From an uncultured Lachnospiraceae bacterium (GTDB taxonomy: Bacteria; Bacillota; Clostridia; Lachnospirales; Lachnospiraceae), in assembly GCA_946407725.1 (NCBI GenBank), contig CAMJPM010000001.1, forward strand, positions 1 to 64,000: a stretch of DNA of 64,000 bases, written 5' to 3'. Position numbers and translations under genes: made by a program. Shown here in pieces: positions 16,001 to 22,872 of the stretch (position 1 is the first letter of the stretch; each line of letters begins with the position of its first letter). The notes below the pieces were generated by a model. It ran no database searches and was not told the origin of the DNA. It saw only the letters and a program-made list of their open reading frames with translations.

Positions 16001-17167
16001 AAGGATTTTCACGGATTTTTCTGAAAGACCGTCTTTGTTATACTGCTCCCTGGCAACCCGTTCCTCCTCTTCCTTTATCTTTTTTTCAATATCTTCAACA
16101 ACCTTTCCGGCTGCCTCCTCCAGCTCATTCTCTTTTATATGGAAAGCGTGGTCATAGTAGTCATTACAATCCTTCTCCACATATCCCGCAAGCTTCATAA
16201 GGTAGCCGCACATACCGGCTGCGTATTTTTCATCCACATAGGGCCCGCCATAGATAAAGTTCTGTATGTCGCCTTTTAATTCCTGGTATTTCTGAGTACT
16301 GCCCATGGTGAATGAGTACGCATTCAATACAAGGCTGCTCATCTGATCCGTAAAAGCCTGCGCAGGCTTACCGAAGGCGGATATTGCGTCCAGCATAATA
16401 TTGGTAAGCCCGGAAAAACCGCCGGATATCGCTATGTCGTGAGCTTCCACAACAAGCTTTGCAAGCCTCTCATACGCTACCCTTCCCCTCTCATAATCCT
16501 CCAGCATCAAGTGGTAGAGTTCATTTACTTCGCTTAAGTCAATGGCAGTATATATATATTCCTTTCCCATATAAGAGCTGTGCAGGTAATTGTCCAGCTT
16601 ATAGTAATTGGACTTGGGGTCAAAGCTTTCAAGCTTCGTCCTGTTTATCCCATAAAAATAGTCAGAGTCATCCTTTGTGCCCCCGTAATGATAGGCTGCG
16701 CTTGTGGCATAATGACGGATGGTCCGGAGGTCAAGGAGCTTTTTCGCATCCGCAAAGCCGTTGTCCGCAAGGATCCACTTCCGCATTATTTCACCATTTC
16801 CCGCACCGAAAACCTCAGCCTTTGCGGAGGGTCCGAGGAACCAGCGTATTATCTGCCTTTTTTCCTCATCAGATGCAGCGCGCCAGGCCTTGAAATTTTC
16901 ATCCTTTGACGCAAACCGGCTGTCATATTCTATGCCGTTTTTCCGGTAAGTGAAATAACGGTTGCCCAGCATGGTAATACAGCATTTTATTTCGGAAAAG
17001 TGATTGTAATAAAATTCATCGATCCATTTCTCCCATACGGATCTGTCGCGGGCGCTTATGGCGTACGCTTCATTCCCCGGGAAAAAGAAGCTTCCGCCCG
17101 GGAATATTAACGAAAATACCAACAATAACGAAATAAGCTTAAAAAACCTCTTCCTGATCTTTTTCAT
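13028..17167 (-). CDS. Large secreted coiled-coil protein with Big2 and InlB-like repeat domains
   Basis: The 1379-residue product starts with a basic stretch and a hydrophobic signal peptide (LISLLLVFSLIFPGG, likely cleaved after AYA near residue 36). Residues about 40-1000 are charged and largely helical, with coiled-coil character and no family I recognise. Residues about 1010-1110 match a bacterial Ig-like group 2 domain (LNKGEIYRIKY, VATVDSSGAIHAVSEGS). Residues about 1115-1200 match an InlB B-repeat/Listeria-Bacteroides repeat (RTGYYLSGWRNENE, TTFYVIWKK). Then follow an Asn/Gly/Ser repeat linker and a C-terminal beta domain. No sorting signal or transmembrane anchor is seen, so it may be released or held by the Ig-like domains. 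Expression may depend on the repeat array just upstream. Confidence 0.75.
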   Translation of the reverse strand: MKKIRKRFFKLISLLLVFSLIFPGGSFFFPGNEAYAISARDRSVWEKWIDEFYYNHFSEIKCCITMLGNRYFTYRKNGIEYDSRFASKDENFKAWRAASDEEKRQIIRWFLGPSAKAEVFGAGNGEIMRKWILADNGFADAKKLLDLRTIRHYATSAAYHYGGTKDDSDYFYGINRTKLESFDPKSNYYKLDNYLHSSYMGKEYIYTAIDLSEVNELYHLMLEDYERGRVAYERLAKLVVEAHDIAISGGFSGLTNIMLDAISAFGKPAQAFTDQMSSLVLNAYSFTMGSTQKYQELKGDIQNFIYGGPYVDEKYAAGMCGYLMKLAGYVEKDCNDYYDHAFHIKENELEEAAGKVVEDIEKKIKEEEERVAREQYNKDGLSEKSVKILEGLGGNASRYRTEVENVVVYETTGDQQTVNEGATRYKREEKIRELYEELKINSLNNRASEIQERLGGVFNQNGWVCEDAYYAGDQKITDALNEGKGFFAPNLKTAFPYVDMKEGSDEVLTDFRQHLSMAELSQGFSESNKAEKKRSEEILLNAYKKIKNEYASIYSGLDGLYKTVLDESKTIINNTRGLEILSGELGTGEFAGSGACAGAINDENKNMDILYTSLAVFDGSNTKQYDETMSNIKANYENALAGYELYKADLKKRAGKYKELLNEAENAFKKFKKENDKVHDMVNSELPDYVYNQSIQSIDGDQEYAVIANSDMRNLIDSYDPEDYPAGLKHYRDELISEYDKLEYESRKSDCYAEALAGYEAEIKEAYSDLTDSSKVDIYDQGITKTEAEPYDSFLARSVGKLSAASRSTARRGYVNEFALNDTEYNRVKTVAALVSDLYGTSYFHRQFDASYRIAVVRSGAAKREFKNGSNATYLEITGDLDKAFYDLFGTSGVTYCAGYVNAGDETEKSIWDEREELKEELQVCEGDPGSYIPLTMVELSLNDVPANYSAAATDSLKEAPDPEYEVETEERYGIEVLGDGEDEPYLDMPDEEADYKEEFKEDISDFFIDVNEPDLVLNKGEIYRIKYNSYPTDATDKKIKWNSMNTDVATVDSSGAIHAVSEGSVIISGVARDADTTVTRDADGNISVTVPDQYRMVLTLKVNPGSVDPDTGEEALQKYCTVTYCSNGSNEDDVIETVEKGSKVTLKGDMFKRTGYYLSGWRNENETEYNNGAEIKITGDTTFYVIWKKGADPVKPKDPENSDNPDNPGGNGNNDAGSNNGGASNGSNDAGSNNGGASNENNDAGSNNGGTSNGSNDAGSNNGGTSNGSNVQENLKTIEASSLGYTVKVSMNASVPFTKNKKEVVSSLKVTMEALDPEGKSCGISIKSVKSNKPKNGIAKVTIKMKGSSKPERKALKAVNRKLKKIPIEVEAESKGES
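13355..13534 (-). repeat. 42-bp in-frame tandem repeat in the linker of the large secreted protein
   Basis: About 4.3 units of a 42-bp repeat encode a 14-residue unit (NDAGSNNGGASNGS with small changes). Units begin at 13379, 13421 and 13463, with partial copies on either side. The unit is a whole number of codons, so copy-number changes would lengthen or shorten a flexible linker without a frameshift. Confidence 0.9.
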
Positions 17168-17182
17168 TTGGCAGCTCCTTTC

Positions 17183-17290
17183 TGTATCAGTATTATTTTA
17201 TGTATCAGTATTATTTTATGTATCAGTATTATTTTATGTATCAGTATTATTTTATGTATCAGTATTATTCTATGTATCAGTATTATTTTA
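17183..17290 (-). repeat. Six tandem copies of an 18-bp A/T-rich repeat in the 5' region of the large secreted protein gene
   Basis: The plus-strand unit TGTATCAGTATTATTTTA occurs six times without gaps; the fifth copy has one change (C for T). It lies 16 bases upstream of the start codon, just before the GGAGCTG ribosome site, so it must be in the promoter or the untranslated leader. On the minus strand every unit offers TAAAAT and TAATAC, similar to -10 elements. The rest of the gap (17291-17502) shows no gene and nothing else I can name. Confidence 0.9.
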
Positions 17291-17502
17291 TGTCGATGAT
17301 ATCCGGATATAAATATGCCAGCTTCAATTGTCAATGACAAATTCGTTTGTCACGATTTGCCGTGAATGCGTTCGGAAACCTATGCGTTATCGGGAGCGGC
17401 CTTTACGTTGAGATTGATATACCCCTTTCTTTCATAAGTCCAGAGAAATGCCTTTTATTCCCTGTATATAAGGATTGTATTAAATCTAGTACAACAATAA
17501 GC

Positions 17503-17530
17503 TAATTATTTATTACTATTTATCCGATAT
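17503..17530 (+). promoter_or_regulatory. Sigma-D/FliA-type promoter of flagellin
   Basis: TAAT (17503-17506), 16 bases, then TCCGATAT (17523-17530) fits the motility sigma factor pattern TAAA-N15/16-GCCGATAT. It lies about 100 bases before the flagellin start, leaving a leader of about 90 bases. Confidence 0.65.
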
Positions 17531-17630
17531 AGGAGATGAGCTATAATATCTAATAAATGCACGCTGTATCCGGGCGTGTAGGTTTTTGGACCGCAAGGAT
17601 GCGGAACACGATTTCACGGAGGAAAAAAAT

Positions 17631-19271
17631 ATGGTAATCCAACACAATCTATCGGCATCTAATGCCAACAGGATGCTGAATCTTTCAACGGCTAATATTG
17701 CCAAGTCTACGGAGAAGCTTTCCTCCGGCTATAAGATAAACAGGGCAGCGGATGATGCCGCGGGTTTATCTATTTCAGAAAAAATGAGAAAGCAGATCAG
17801 AGCCCTTAACCAGGCTTCCAATAACGCACAGGACGGCATTTCCATGGTGCAGACTGCTGAGGGAGCTCTGAACGAAGTCCACGATATGCTCCACAGAATG
17901 AATGAGCTGGCTGTAAAGGCAGCTAACGGTACCATGAGTTCTTCTGACCGGGCGGATGTCCAGGCCGAGGTGGAGCAGCTTCTTACCGAGATCGACAGGG
18001 TTTCCTCCACCACAAAATTCAATGAGGTGAACCTGCTGGACGGTGACGTGAAGCTTGGCAGCTCCATTGCCGATATGCGGATAAAAAAGGGTGCTACGGC
18101 GGATATTACGGTGGAGAAGAATAACGTTCTGACGGATTTTGTTTTGTATTCTGGGACTATTAGAGTGCCAACTCCGGGTTCAGTTTATGTTCCGCTTCTT
18201 GGTTATGATGTGCCTGTTGGAAATAAATCAACCGCCGGGATTTCAGGAAAGATTAATGCAAATAGTGATGCAGTAAATTATTTACAAGATCCAAATAATG
18301 TAAGTAGCGGTTTTAAAAACAGCTTGAAGGGATTAAAGGATGATTCCTGGGATAAGAATACTTTATACCCCTTAAGCGGTTCATCAAGATTGCTTGATAG
18401 TACGTGCGGTTTTTATAAAGATGGTGACAGCAGCATACAGATATTCAGTAAATACAGCAATACTTCAGGATTTCCAGAACTTAATAATTACCTTGATGCT
18501 GATGGCAATCTAAAATCGGGTGTTATGTACTTTTCCCAGGCAACACTAAGCCAACCCAACGGCTCACCTATCGCCAGTCTTGTTGATGACCGCAACGATG
18601 TTACCGAAAACGGAAAACCCGTCGGCAGCATATACCTGGCGGATGGCAGCGTTGTTTCCATGTCCGACCTGAAGGAGGACATTGAAAGAAACGCAAACGG
18701 AGATCTGGTCTTCAAGGACAGCAGTTACCAGACAAAATACTTTCTCCACAAAACCAAGCATACCACAATGGATGGCAGCGCTGCAGTGAATCAGCTGACG
18801 GAAGCCCAGCTGGAATCTCTATTTGATGTATATGAAGCCCACCACAGCCTGTCGGTATCCCTTCAGGTTGGGGCGGATAATCTGTCAGATAACAGGATAA
18901 ATGTGGAGATACGCCATATGAACCGGGTAACTCTGGGGCTTACCGGTTTAGACATGAGCACAGTTGAGGGTGCCAGACAGGCTATAGATCTGATTGGCGG
19001 AGATTCTGACGGAAACATCAGCGGAGCTATTAAGGAGTGCTCCAAGGAGCGTTCAAAGCTTGGAGCCGTACAGAACCGGCTGGAGCATACCATCAGAAAC
19101 CTGGATAACGTGGTGGAAAATACCACTGCGGCGGAATCCCAGATAAGGGACACGGACATGGCGACAGAGATGGTGAAATTCAGTAAGGAACGGATCCTGC
19201 AGCAGGCCGGCCAGTCAGTCCTGGCCCAGGCCCAGCAAAGTAATCAGGGAGTCCTCGCTCTCTTAGGCTAA
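17631..19271 (+). CDS. Flagellin
   Basis: The start is set at MVIQHNLSASNANRML because flagellins begin there and GGAGG lies 8 bases upstream; a longer in-frame ATG at 17586 would add 15 atypical residues. The 546-residue product has conserved D0/D1 helices at residues 1-150 (LSSGYKINRAADDAAGLSIS) and 440-546 (ESQIRDTDMATEMVKFSK, QQAGQSVLAQAQQSNQG), ending LLG. The variable surface region (about 160-430) is Ser/Asn-rich with several N-x-S/T triplets, for example NKST and NVSS near its start. It is monocistronic, with a sigma-D promoter and a strong terminator. Confidence 0.95.
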   Translation: MVIQHNLSASNANRMLNLSTANIAKSTEKLSSGYKINRAADDAAGLSISEKMRKQIRALNQASNNAQDGISMVQTAEGALNEVHDMLHRMNELAVKAANGTMSSSDRADVQAEVEQLLTEIDRVSSTTKFNEVNLLDGDVKLGSSIADMRIKKGATADITVEKNNVLTDFVLYSGTIRVPTPGSVYVPLLGYDVPVGNKSTAGISGKINANSDAVNYLQDPNNVSSGFKNSLKGLKDDSWDKNTLYPLSGSSRLLDSTCGFYKDGDSSIQIFSKYSNTSGFPELNNYLDADGNLKSGVMYFSQATLSQPNGSPIASLVDDRNDVTENGKPVGSIYLADGSVVSMSDLKEDIERNANGDLVFKDSSYQTKYFLHKTKHTTMDGSAAVNQLTEAQLESLFDVYEAHHSLSVSLQVGADNLSDNRINVEIRHMNRVTLGLTGLDMSTVEGARQAIDLIGGDSDGNISGAIKECSKERSKLGAVQNRLEHTIRNLDNVVENTTAAESQIRDTDMATEMVKFSKERILQQAGQSVLAQAQQSNQGVLALLG

Positions 19272-19274
19272 TCT

Positions 19275-19306
19275 AAAGAGCTGCCGCATAAGCGGCAGCT
19301 CTTTTT
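19275..19306 (+). terminator. Flagellin terminator
   Basis: A perfect 13-bp stem (AAAGAGCTGCCGC, four-base loop ATAA, GCGGCAGCTCTTT) runs into further T residues, 3 bases after the flagellin stop. Confidence 0.95.
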
Positions 19307-19371
19307 CACCTTTCGGATAGCAGCATCCTGTCATTAACATCAAAAGACAAAGACTATGGCACAAACCACAG

Positions 19372-19555
19372 TCATTGTCCTCGGTCAGAACCCTCCCCTG
19401 AAAGGGGCGGGGGCATTTTATCAGCCACATTCTTTGCACTGGCAGCGCCGGTCTCAACGGTTGCCGTTACTTCTTCGGTACTTGCAGATTGTTCTTCCGC
19501 AATAGCTGCCACGAATGTGGCGATCTCCCCATAGATCCTCCTGATATTATTTTCT
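19372..19555 (-). pseudogene. C-terminal fragment of a methyl-accepting chemotaxis protein
   Basis: A minus-strand reading frame without a start contains IYGEIATFVAAIAEEQSAS, TEEVTATVETGAASAKNV and ADKM. This is the conserved end of a chemoreceptor signalling domain; the rest of the receptor is missing. Its upstream edge overlaps the last bases of the methyltransferase gene by 9 bases, so the receptor body was probably lost by a deletion that brought the methyltransferase next to it. It ends at a TGA at 19372. Confidence 0.7.
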
Positions 19556-20335
19556 CACCTGTAATTCAGCAATTGAAACATAGTGCTTAACATCAAATAC
19601 TTCCGGAGCGGTTTCATTCAGCATCCGGGTATGTTCCTCATTCCATGCATGAAGCTGAGCTTCATCCATTGCCGCTCCCACTCCCCTGCATGCGCGCATA
19701 CGACCATGCCAGCTTTCTCTTGTAAATGAGACATCAACCCGAAACTCCTTTTGCAATACCTTGTCAAAATATGAAAACAGCTCTTCCGGAACAAATACCG
19801 GATGGACAGTATCTCCATAGGATGACCAGCTGGGATTATGCTTTAAAATGATCTCCTCGCTTTTTCCTGCAATCGGATCCTCATAAGGGAGCCATCCCAT
19901 GTACAGGATCAGGAGCTTCCCTCCCGGTACAAGCATCCGCGCAAATCTCCCGGCTATCACCTTAGCGTCCAGATACCAGATACACTGACATACAGTAATA
20001 ACATCAAAGGTATCATCCGGATATTCAACTTCCTCGGCCGGACATGCATAAAACTGAATATCCATTCCATTTTCAGATGAAAGCCTCTTCGCCTGTTCTA
20101 TCTGATTTTCTGAAATATCGGTTCCTGTCCATTTTGCGCCATACTGATACATATTACGCGGAAGAACGCCGGTTCCTGTCCCGATATCCAATACTCTCTG
20201 TCCATCCCTGCATAGTCCTAAATCCAGAATACTCTGATAAAACTCTTCCGGATAAACATCTCTGTATTTCGCATAATCCTTCGAAGTATTACCCCAATCA
20301 AAAACCTTGCCGTTATCAATATCTGAAAACTGCAT
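19547..20335 (-). CDS. Class I SAM-dependent methyltransferase
   Basis: The 262-residue cytoplasmic protein has the Rossmann SAM motifs in order: VLDIGTGTGVLPR (motif I, about residue 49), WTGTDISENQIEQAK (motif II), PDDTFDVITVCQCIWYLD (motif IV/V) and LVPGGKLLILYMGW. It is of the Methyltransf_11/25 type acting on small molecules; the acceptor is unknown. The C-terminal part contains TRESWHGRMRACRGVGA, common in a Clostridia subgroup. It stands alone between the chemoreceptor relic and the repeat-rich gap. Confidence 0.88.
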   Translation of the reverse strand: MQFSDIDNGKVFDWGNTSKDYAKYRDVYPEEFYQSILDLGLCRDGQRVLDIGTGTGVLPRNMYQYGAKWTGTDISENQIEQAKRLSSENGMDIQFYACPAEEVEYPDDTFDVITVCQCIWYLDAKVIAGRFARMLVPGGKLLILYMGWLPYEDPIAGKSEEIILKHNPSWSSYGDTVHPVFVPEELFSYFDKVLQKEFRVDVSFTRESWHGRMRACRGVGAAMDEAQLHAWNEEHTRMLNETAPEVFDVKHYVSIAELQVRK

Positions 20336-20356
20336 ATCAACCTCCCCGGAATATCA

Positions 20357-20384
20357 TTGTCAAAACCGCCTTATAATTTATCAT
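20357..20384 (+). promoter_or_regulatory. Possible plus-strand promoter for a small RNA
   Basis: TTGTCA (20357-20362), 16 bases, then TATCAT (20379-20384); each hexamer has one mismatch to consensus. Transcription would begin near 20391, exactly where the repeated hairpin element starts. Confidence 0.4.
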
Positions 20385-20390
20385 AAGAAG

Positions 20391-20456
20391 TTTTTTCGTA
20401 ACTGTTCAGAACAGTCACTTGCGGAACCGCAAGTGACGTCTGATAACTTTGGCATT
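20391..20456 (+). repeat. 66-bp repeated hairpin element, copy A
   Basis: This copy matches copy B (42152-42217, minus strand) at 52 of 66 positions without gaps. It contains the dyad ACTGTTC/GAACAGT and an 11-bp stem GTCACTTGCGG/CCGCAAGTGAC. Two base pairs of the long stem differ between copies by compensating changes (C-G to T-A, and T-A to C-G). Confidence 0.75.
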
Positions 20457-20505
20457 TTGGTATTCGGCTCCTCGTGCGCAGCACGACTCTAATGAGCCGA
20501 ATGCG

Positions 20506-20550
20506 CGTATCTATTCAGAAACCGAAGGGTTCTGAATAGATACGTTTTTT
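20506..20550 (+). terminator. Strong intrinsic terminator without an assigned plus-strand gene
   Basis: A perfect 15-bp stem (CGTATCTATTCAGAA, nine-base loop, TTCTGAATAGATACG) is followed by TTTTTTC. The T-run exists only on the plus strand, while both flanking genes are on the minus strand. Confidence 0.85.
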
Positions 20551-20586
20551 CTTTGAACGAGTCTTCATGATCCGCCTCCAGGTTCT

Positions 20587-21645
20587 TTATAATTTTTTAA
20601 GATCCGTTAATAATTCCGGGTTAGAACCTGCAATCTCCTCATTGCCGGTCTGCAGGATAGTCTCCGGTGAAGTACAAGTCTTCGCCATTCCGTGCAGGAT
20701 GGTTCTGGACGCCATCATAAAGAGCGAAGCGGGTATTCCTTTTCCACTCACATCACCTATCCTCACGCAAAGGTGATCATCATCTATCAGGAAAAAGTCA
20801 TAAAAATCTCCCCCAACTGTCTTTGCAGGATTCATGCCGGCATGAAGCTCAAACTCCTTTCTTTCGGGAAAAGGCGGAAATATCTGAGGAAGGACACTCT
20901 GCTGGATGTTGGCTGCAAACTGAACATCCTTGTCCGCCAACGCCCTTTCCCGGTCTTCCTCTGCATTGAAAGTACAGTAAATCAGCAGTATACCCAGCAT
21001 TAATACACCGTACTGGACCGAAATATCGATATTGGTCCATGTAAGTAAAAAAGTAATGAACATCGGTCCTATCAGATAGGAAGTCAGTGATATAAGCTGA
21101 TGATTTTTCAACCGCTTACGGTTTAGTATCATCAGACTCATGGTAAAGCAGATGGTCATTACCAGATACAGAATTGTCAGGACCATCAACGGTTTCATCA
21201 CAAATCTGCCATTTACATCAATGTAATAATAAAAGCCGAAAAATACATTAAGCAGGTTTGAAATCACAACAAACAGTAATCCCGCCAGCATGGTCCTGTC
21301 GATCATCAATTCAAACCTTTTCTCCGGAATGATGATGGATGTCACAAATTTCCACAGCAGATAGCTGGATACAGAACTGAAGACATAATACAGGGTGTTG
21401 GCTGCCAGATTCCAGGGATTCAATGCCGGATTTCCATCCATCAGGATAGCCATAAGATCTGCGAACAGTCCAAGATAAGCAACGTTCAGCATCGGCCTGA
21501 AATAAACCTGATATCCTCCCTTTTTTCGGCCATCCTCCAGCGTAAAGATGCCAAGTATAACTCCTGTCAGCATTCCCATCAGATCAGCTCCGAAACCCAG
21601 CCTGGCACACCTGTAAAAATACTGTTTACTCTTCAGAAATATCAA
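20587..21645 (-). pseudogene. Membrane-bound PP2C (SpoIIE-type) phosphatase, truncated at the C-terminus
   Basis: The first 230 residues hold about six membrane segments similar to the N-termini of Clostridia GGDEF/PP2C receptors (GIFTLEDGRKKGG near residue 31). A short helix leads into a SpoIIE phosphatase domain: FAANIQQSVLPQIFP, PAKTVGGDFYDFF and IGDVSGKGIPASLFM. The domain stops after about 115 residues (SNPELLTDLKKL), while relatives continue about 90 more with further metal-binding Asp residues. The break is next to the repeat-rich gap. The annotated start is a weak TTG; a Met at residue 23, after GGAG, is also possible. Catalysis is unlikely. Confidence 0.7.
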
Positions 21646-21653
21646 TCAAAAAA

Positions 21654-22628
21654 TTAACTATTCAGAAAATCAGCTAATTTTTCCTGAAAGAGATGATAAA
21701 AAGGCTTTTCGATATATACAACATGGGATCCTCCTTTTATTATTTCAAGTTTCGATCCTTCGGGTAGATGCTCCGTTGATCCCGTCACACGGTCATAATC
21801 GAGATACGGATCGCTGCCGCCGCATATCACCAGGGTTGGAACAGAGATCTTATCCAGATCAATAAGGGATTTTGAACTATCCACACACAGATCCCTCCTT
21901 CCGCCGTTAGGACTGGATTCCCTGTCGTAGTGCCAGCAGTTCGAACAAAACATCTCGAGAACAACCGGATCGATGATGGAATAATCTATATTTCCCTTTT
22001 CGTCCTTTTGAAAATCATCCGCTGCATGTTCCCATGTATTATGATGAAACGGCTTATTTACATCATATTCACCAATACCGCACAAAATGGGAGCATATAA
22101 TACGAGCTTGTTTATATGTTCATTATGATCTGCAGCAAATCGGCTTACCGTCACCGTACCCCAGCTCCAGCCGAGTACATCGATCTTTTGCTGACCCGAA
22201 GCTTCTACGATCTTTTCTACTGCGGCATTGATGTCTTCCGCGGCATAATCAGAATCAGGCAGAAAGCCGTCTTCTACTTCACCCGAGCGTCCAAATCCTG
22301 CTATATCAAGCCTCCAGACACCGTATCCTTCCCTCGCCAGAGCACGCGCAAGACTATAGTCCTGATAATCTATATCAAACTCATGGGAAGAGTATGTTAC
22401 GCCGTGAATAAGCAGAATGTTTTTTGGGGGCTGTGCATCTTTTATGGAAATCCTGTCCAGATACAGCTCAATCCCATTTCTCTCCAGGGGATATACTTCA
22501 TCACTGTATTCTATCACTGACTGTGCTTTCGGGCTGTTAAATCCTGCATTTTCTTTACAACCCGAAAAAAACAATAAACTTATCAATAAATACGATATGC
22601 AAATCAGAACTTTAGATGCTGCTTTCAT
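21654..22628 (-). CDS. Alpha/beta hydrolase, probable lipoprotein
   Basis: The 324-residue protein begins with a lipoprotein signal (LLISLLFFSGC, lipobox Cys at about residue 24), so it is probably anchored outside the membrane. The hydrolase core has the oxyanion segment LLIHGVTYSS, the nucleophile elbow GWSWG (VLGWSWGTVTVS), an acid in ICGGSDPYLDYD and a catalytic His in GGSHVVYIEKP. The substrate is unknown; such enzymes are esterases or lipases. Its stop is 8 bases before the truncated phosphatase frame, so the two may have been co-transcribed. Confidence 0.87.
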   Translation of the reverse strand: MKAASKVLICISYLLISLLFFSGCKENAGFNSPKAQSVIEYSDEVYPLERNGIELYLDRISIKDAQPPKNILLIHGVTYSSHEFDIDYQDYSLARALAREGYGVWRLDIAGFGRSGEVEDGFLPDSDYAAEDINAAVEKIVEASGQQKIDVLGWSWGTVTVSRFAADHNEHINKLVLYAPILCGIGEYDVNKPFHHNTWEHAADDFQKDEKGNIDYSIIDPVVLEMFCSNCWHYDRESSPNGGRRDLCVDSSKSLIDLDKISVPTLVICGGSDPYLDYDRVTGSTEHLPEGSKLEIIKGGSHVVYIEKPFYHLFQEKLADFLNS

Positions 22629-22806
22629 GTGAATTCCTCAATTAACCAGACAGGATAAGGGCATACTTAAACATTTCATACAAGATTATAAAACCATTCA
22701 AATGCATTGTCTAATACCAATTTCTCTGTTAGCATTCAACTCCGCCGCGAATGGCTGCAGGAAATAACCAATGCATTTTTTATGACTTCGTATGAAGCGG
22801 AAATAT

Positions 22807-22836
22807 TTGAGATTGAATTGCTAAAATATATATGAT
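22807..22836 (+). promoter_or_regulatory. Promoter of the STT3-lipoprotein unit
   Basis: TTGAGA (22807-22812) and TATGAT (22831-22836) are separated by 18 bases, about 37 bases before the STT3 start codon. The upstream part of this 244-base gap contains an unassigned plus-strand open stretch without a start codon. Confidence 0.5.
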
Positions 22837-22872
22837 AGGCTTTAAAAAAGAGGCTTTCAGGGGTATTGACAA

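Larger units (their letters stand above)
20391..20550 (+). ncRNA. Candidate structured small RNA of about 160 nt
   Basis: The plus strand holds, in order, a promoter-like sequence, the 66-bp hairpin element also found near 42.2 kb, a compound hairpin (TTCGGCTC...GAGCCGAA enclosing CGTGC/GCACG) and a strong intrinsic terminator. No plus-strand protein gene is nearby that would need this terminator: the closest, flagellin, has its own more than 1 kb upstream. No ORF of note is present. I cannot assign it to a known RNA family. Confidence 0.45.

Noticed and set aside
17183..17290. The 18-bp repeats as a CRISPR array
   Set aside because: Units are contiguous with no spacers and are too short; no cas genes are present.
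17367..17383. 17-bp exact match TGCGTTCGGAAACCTAT with 44544-44560
   Set aside because: The surrounding sequences do not align and the hairpin contexts differ; one match of this length is possible by chance in a 64-kb window.
22680..22834. Plus-strand open stretch before STT3 (REWLQEITNAFF region) as a gene relic
   Set aside because: It has no start codon or ribosome site, and I cannot relate it to any family; it overlaps the promoter.
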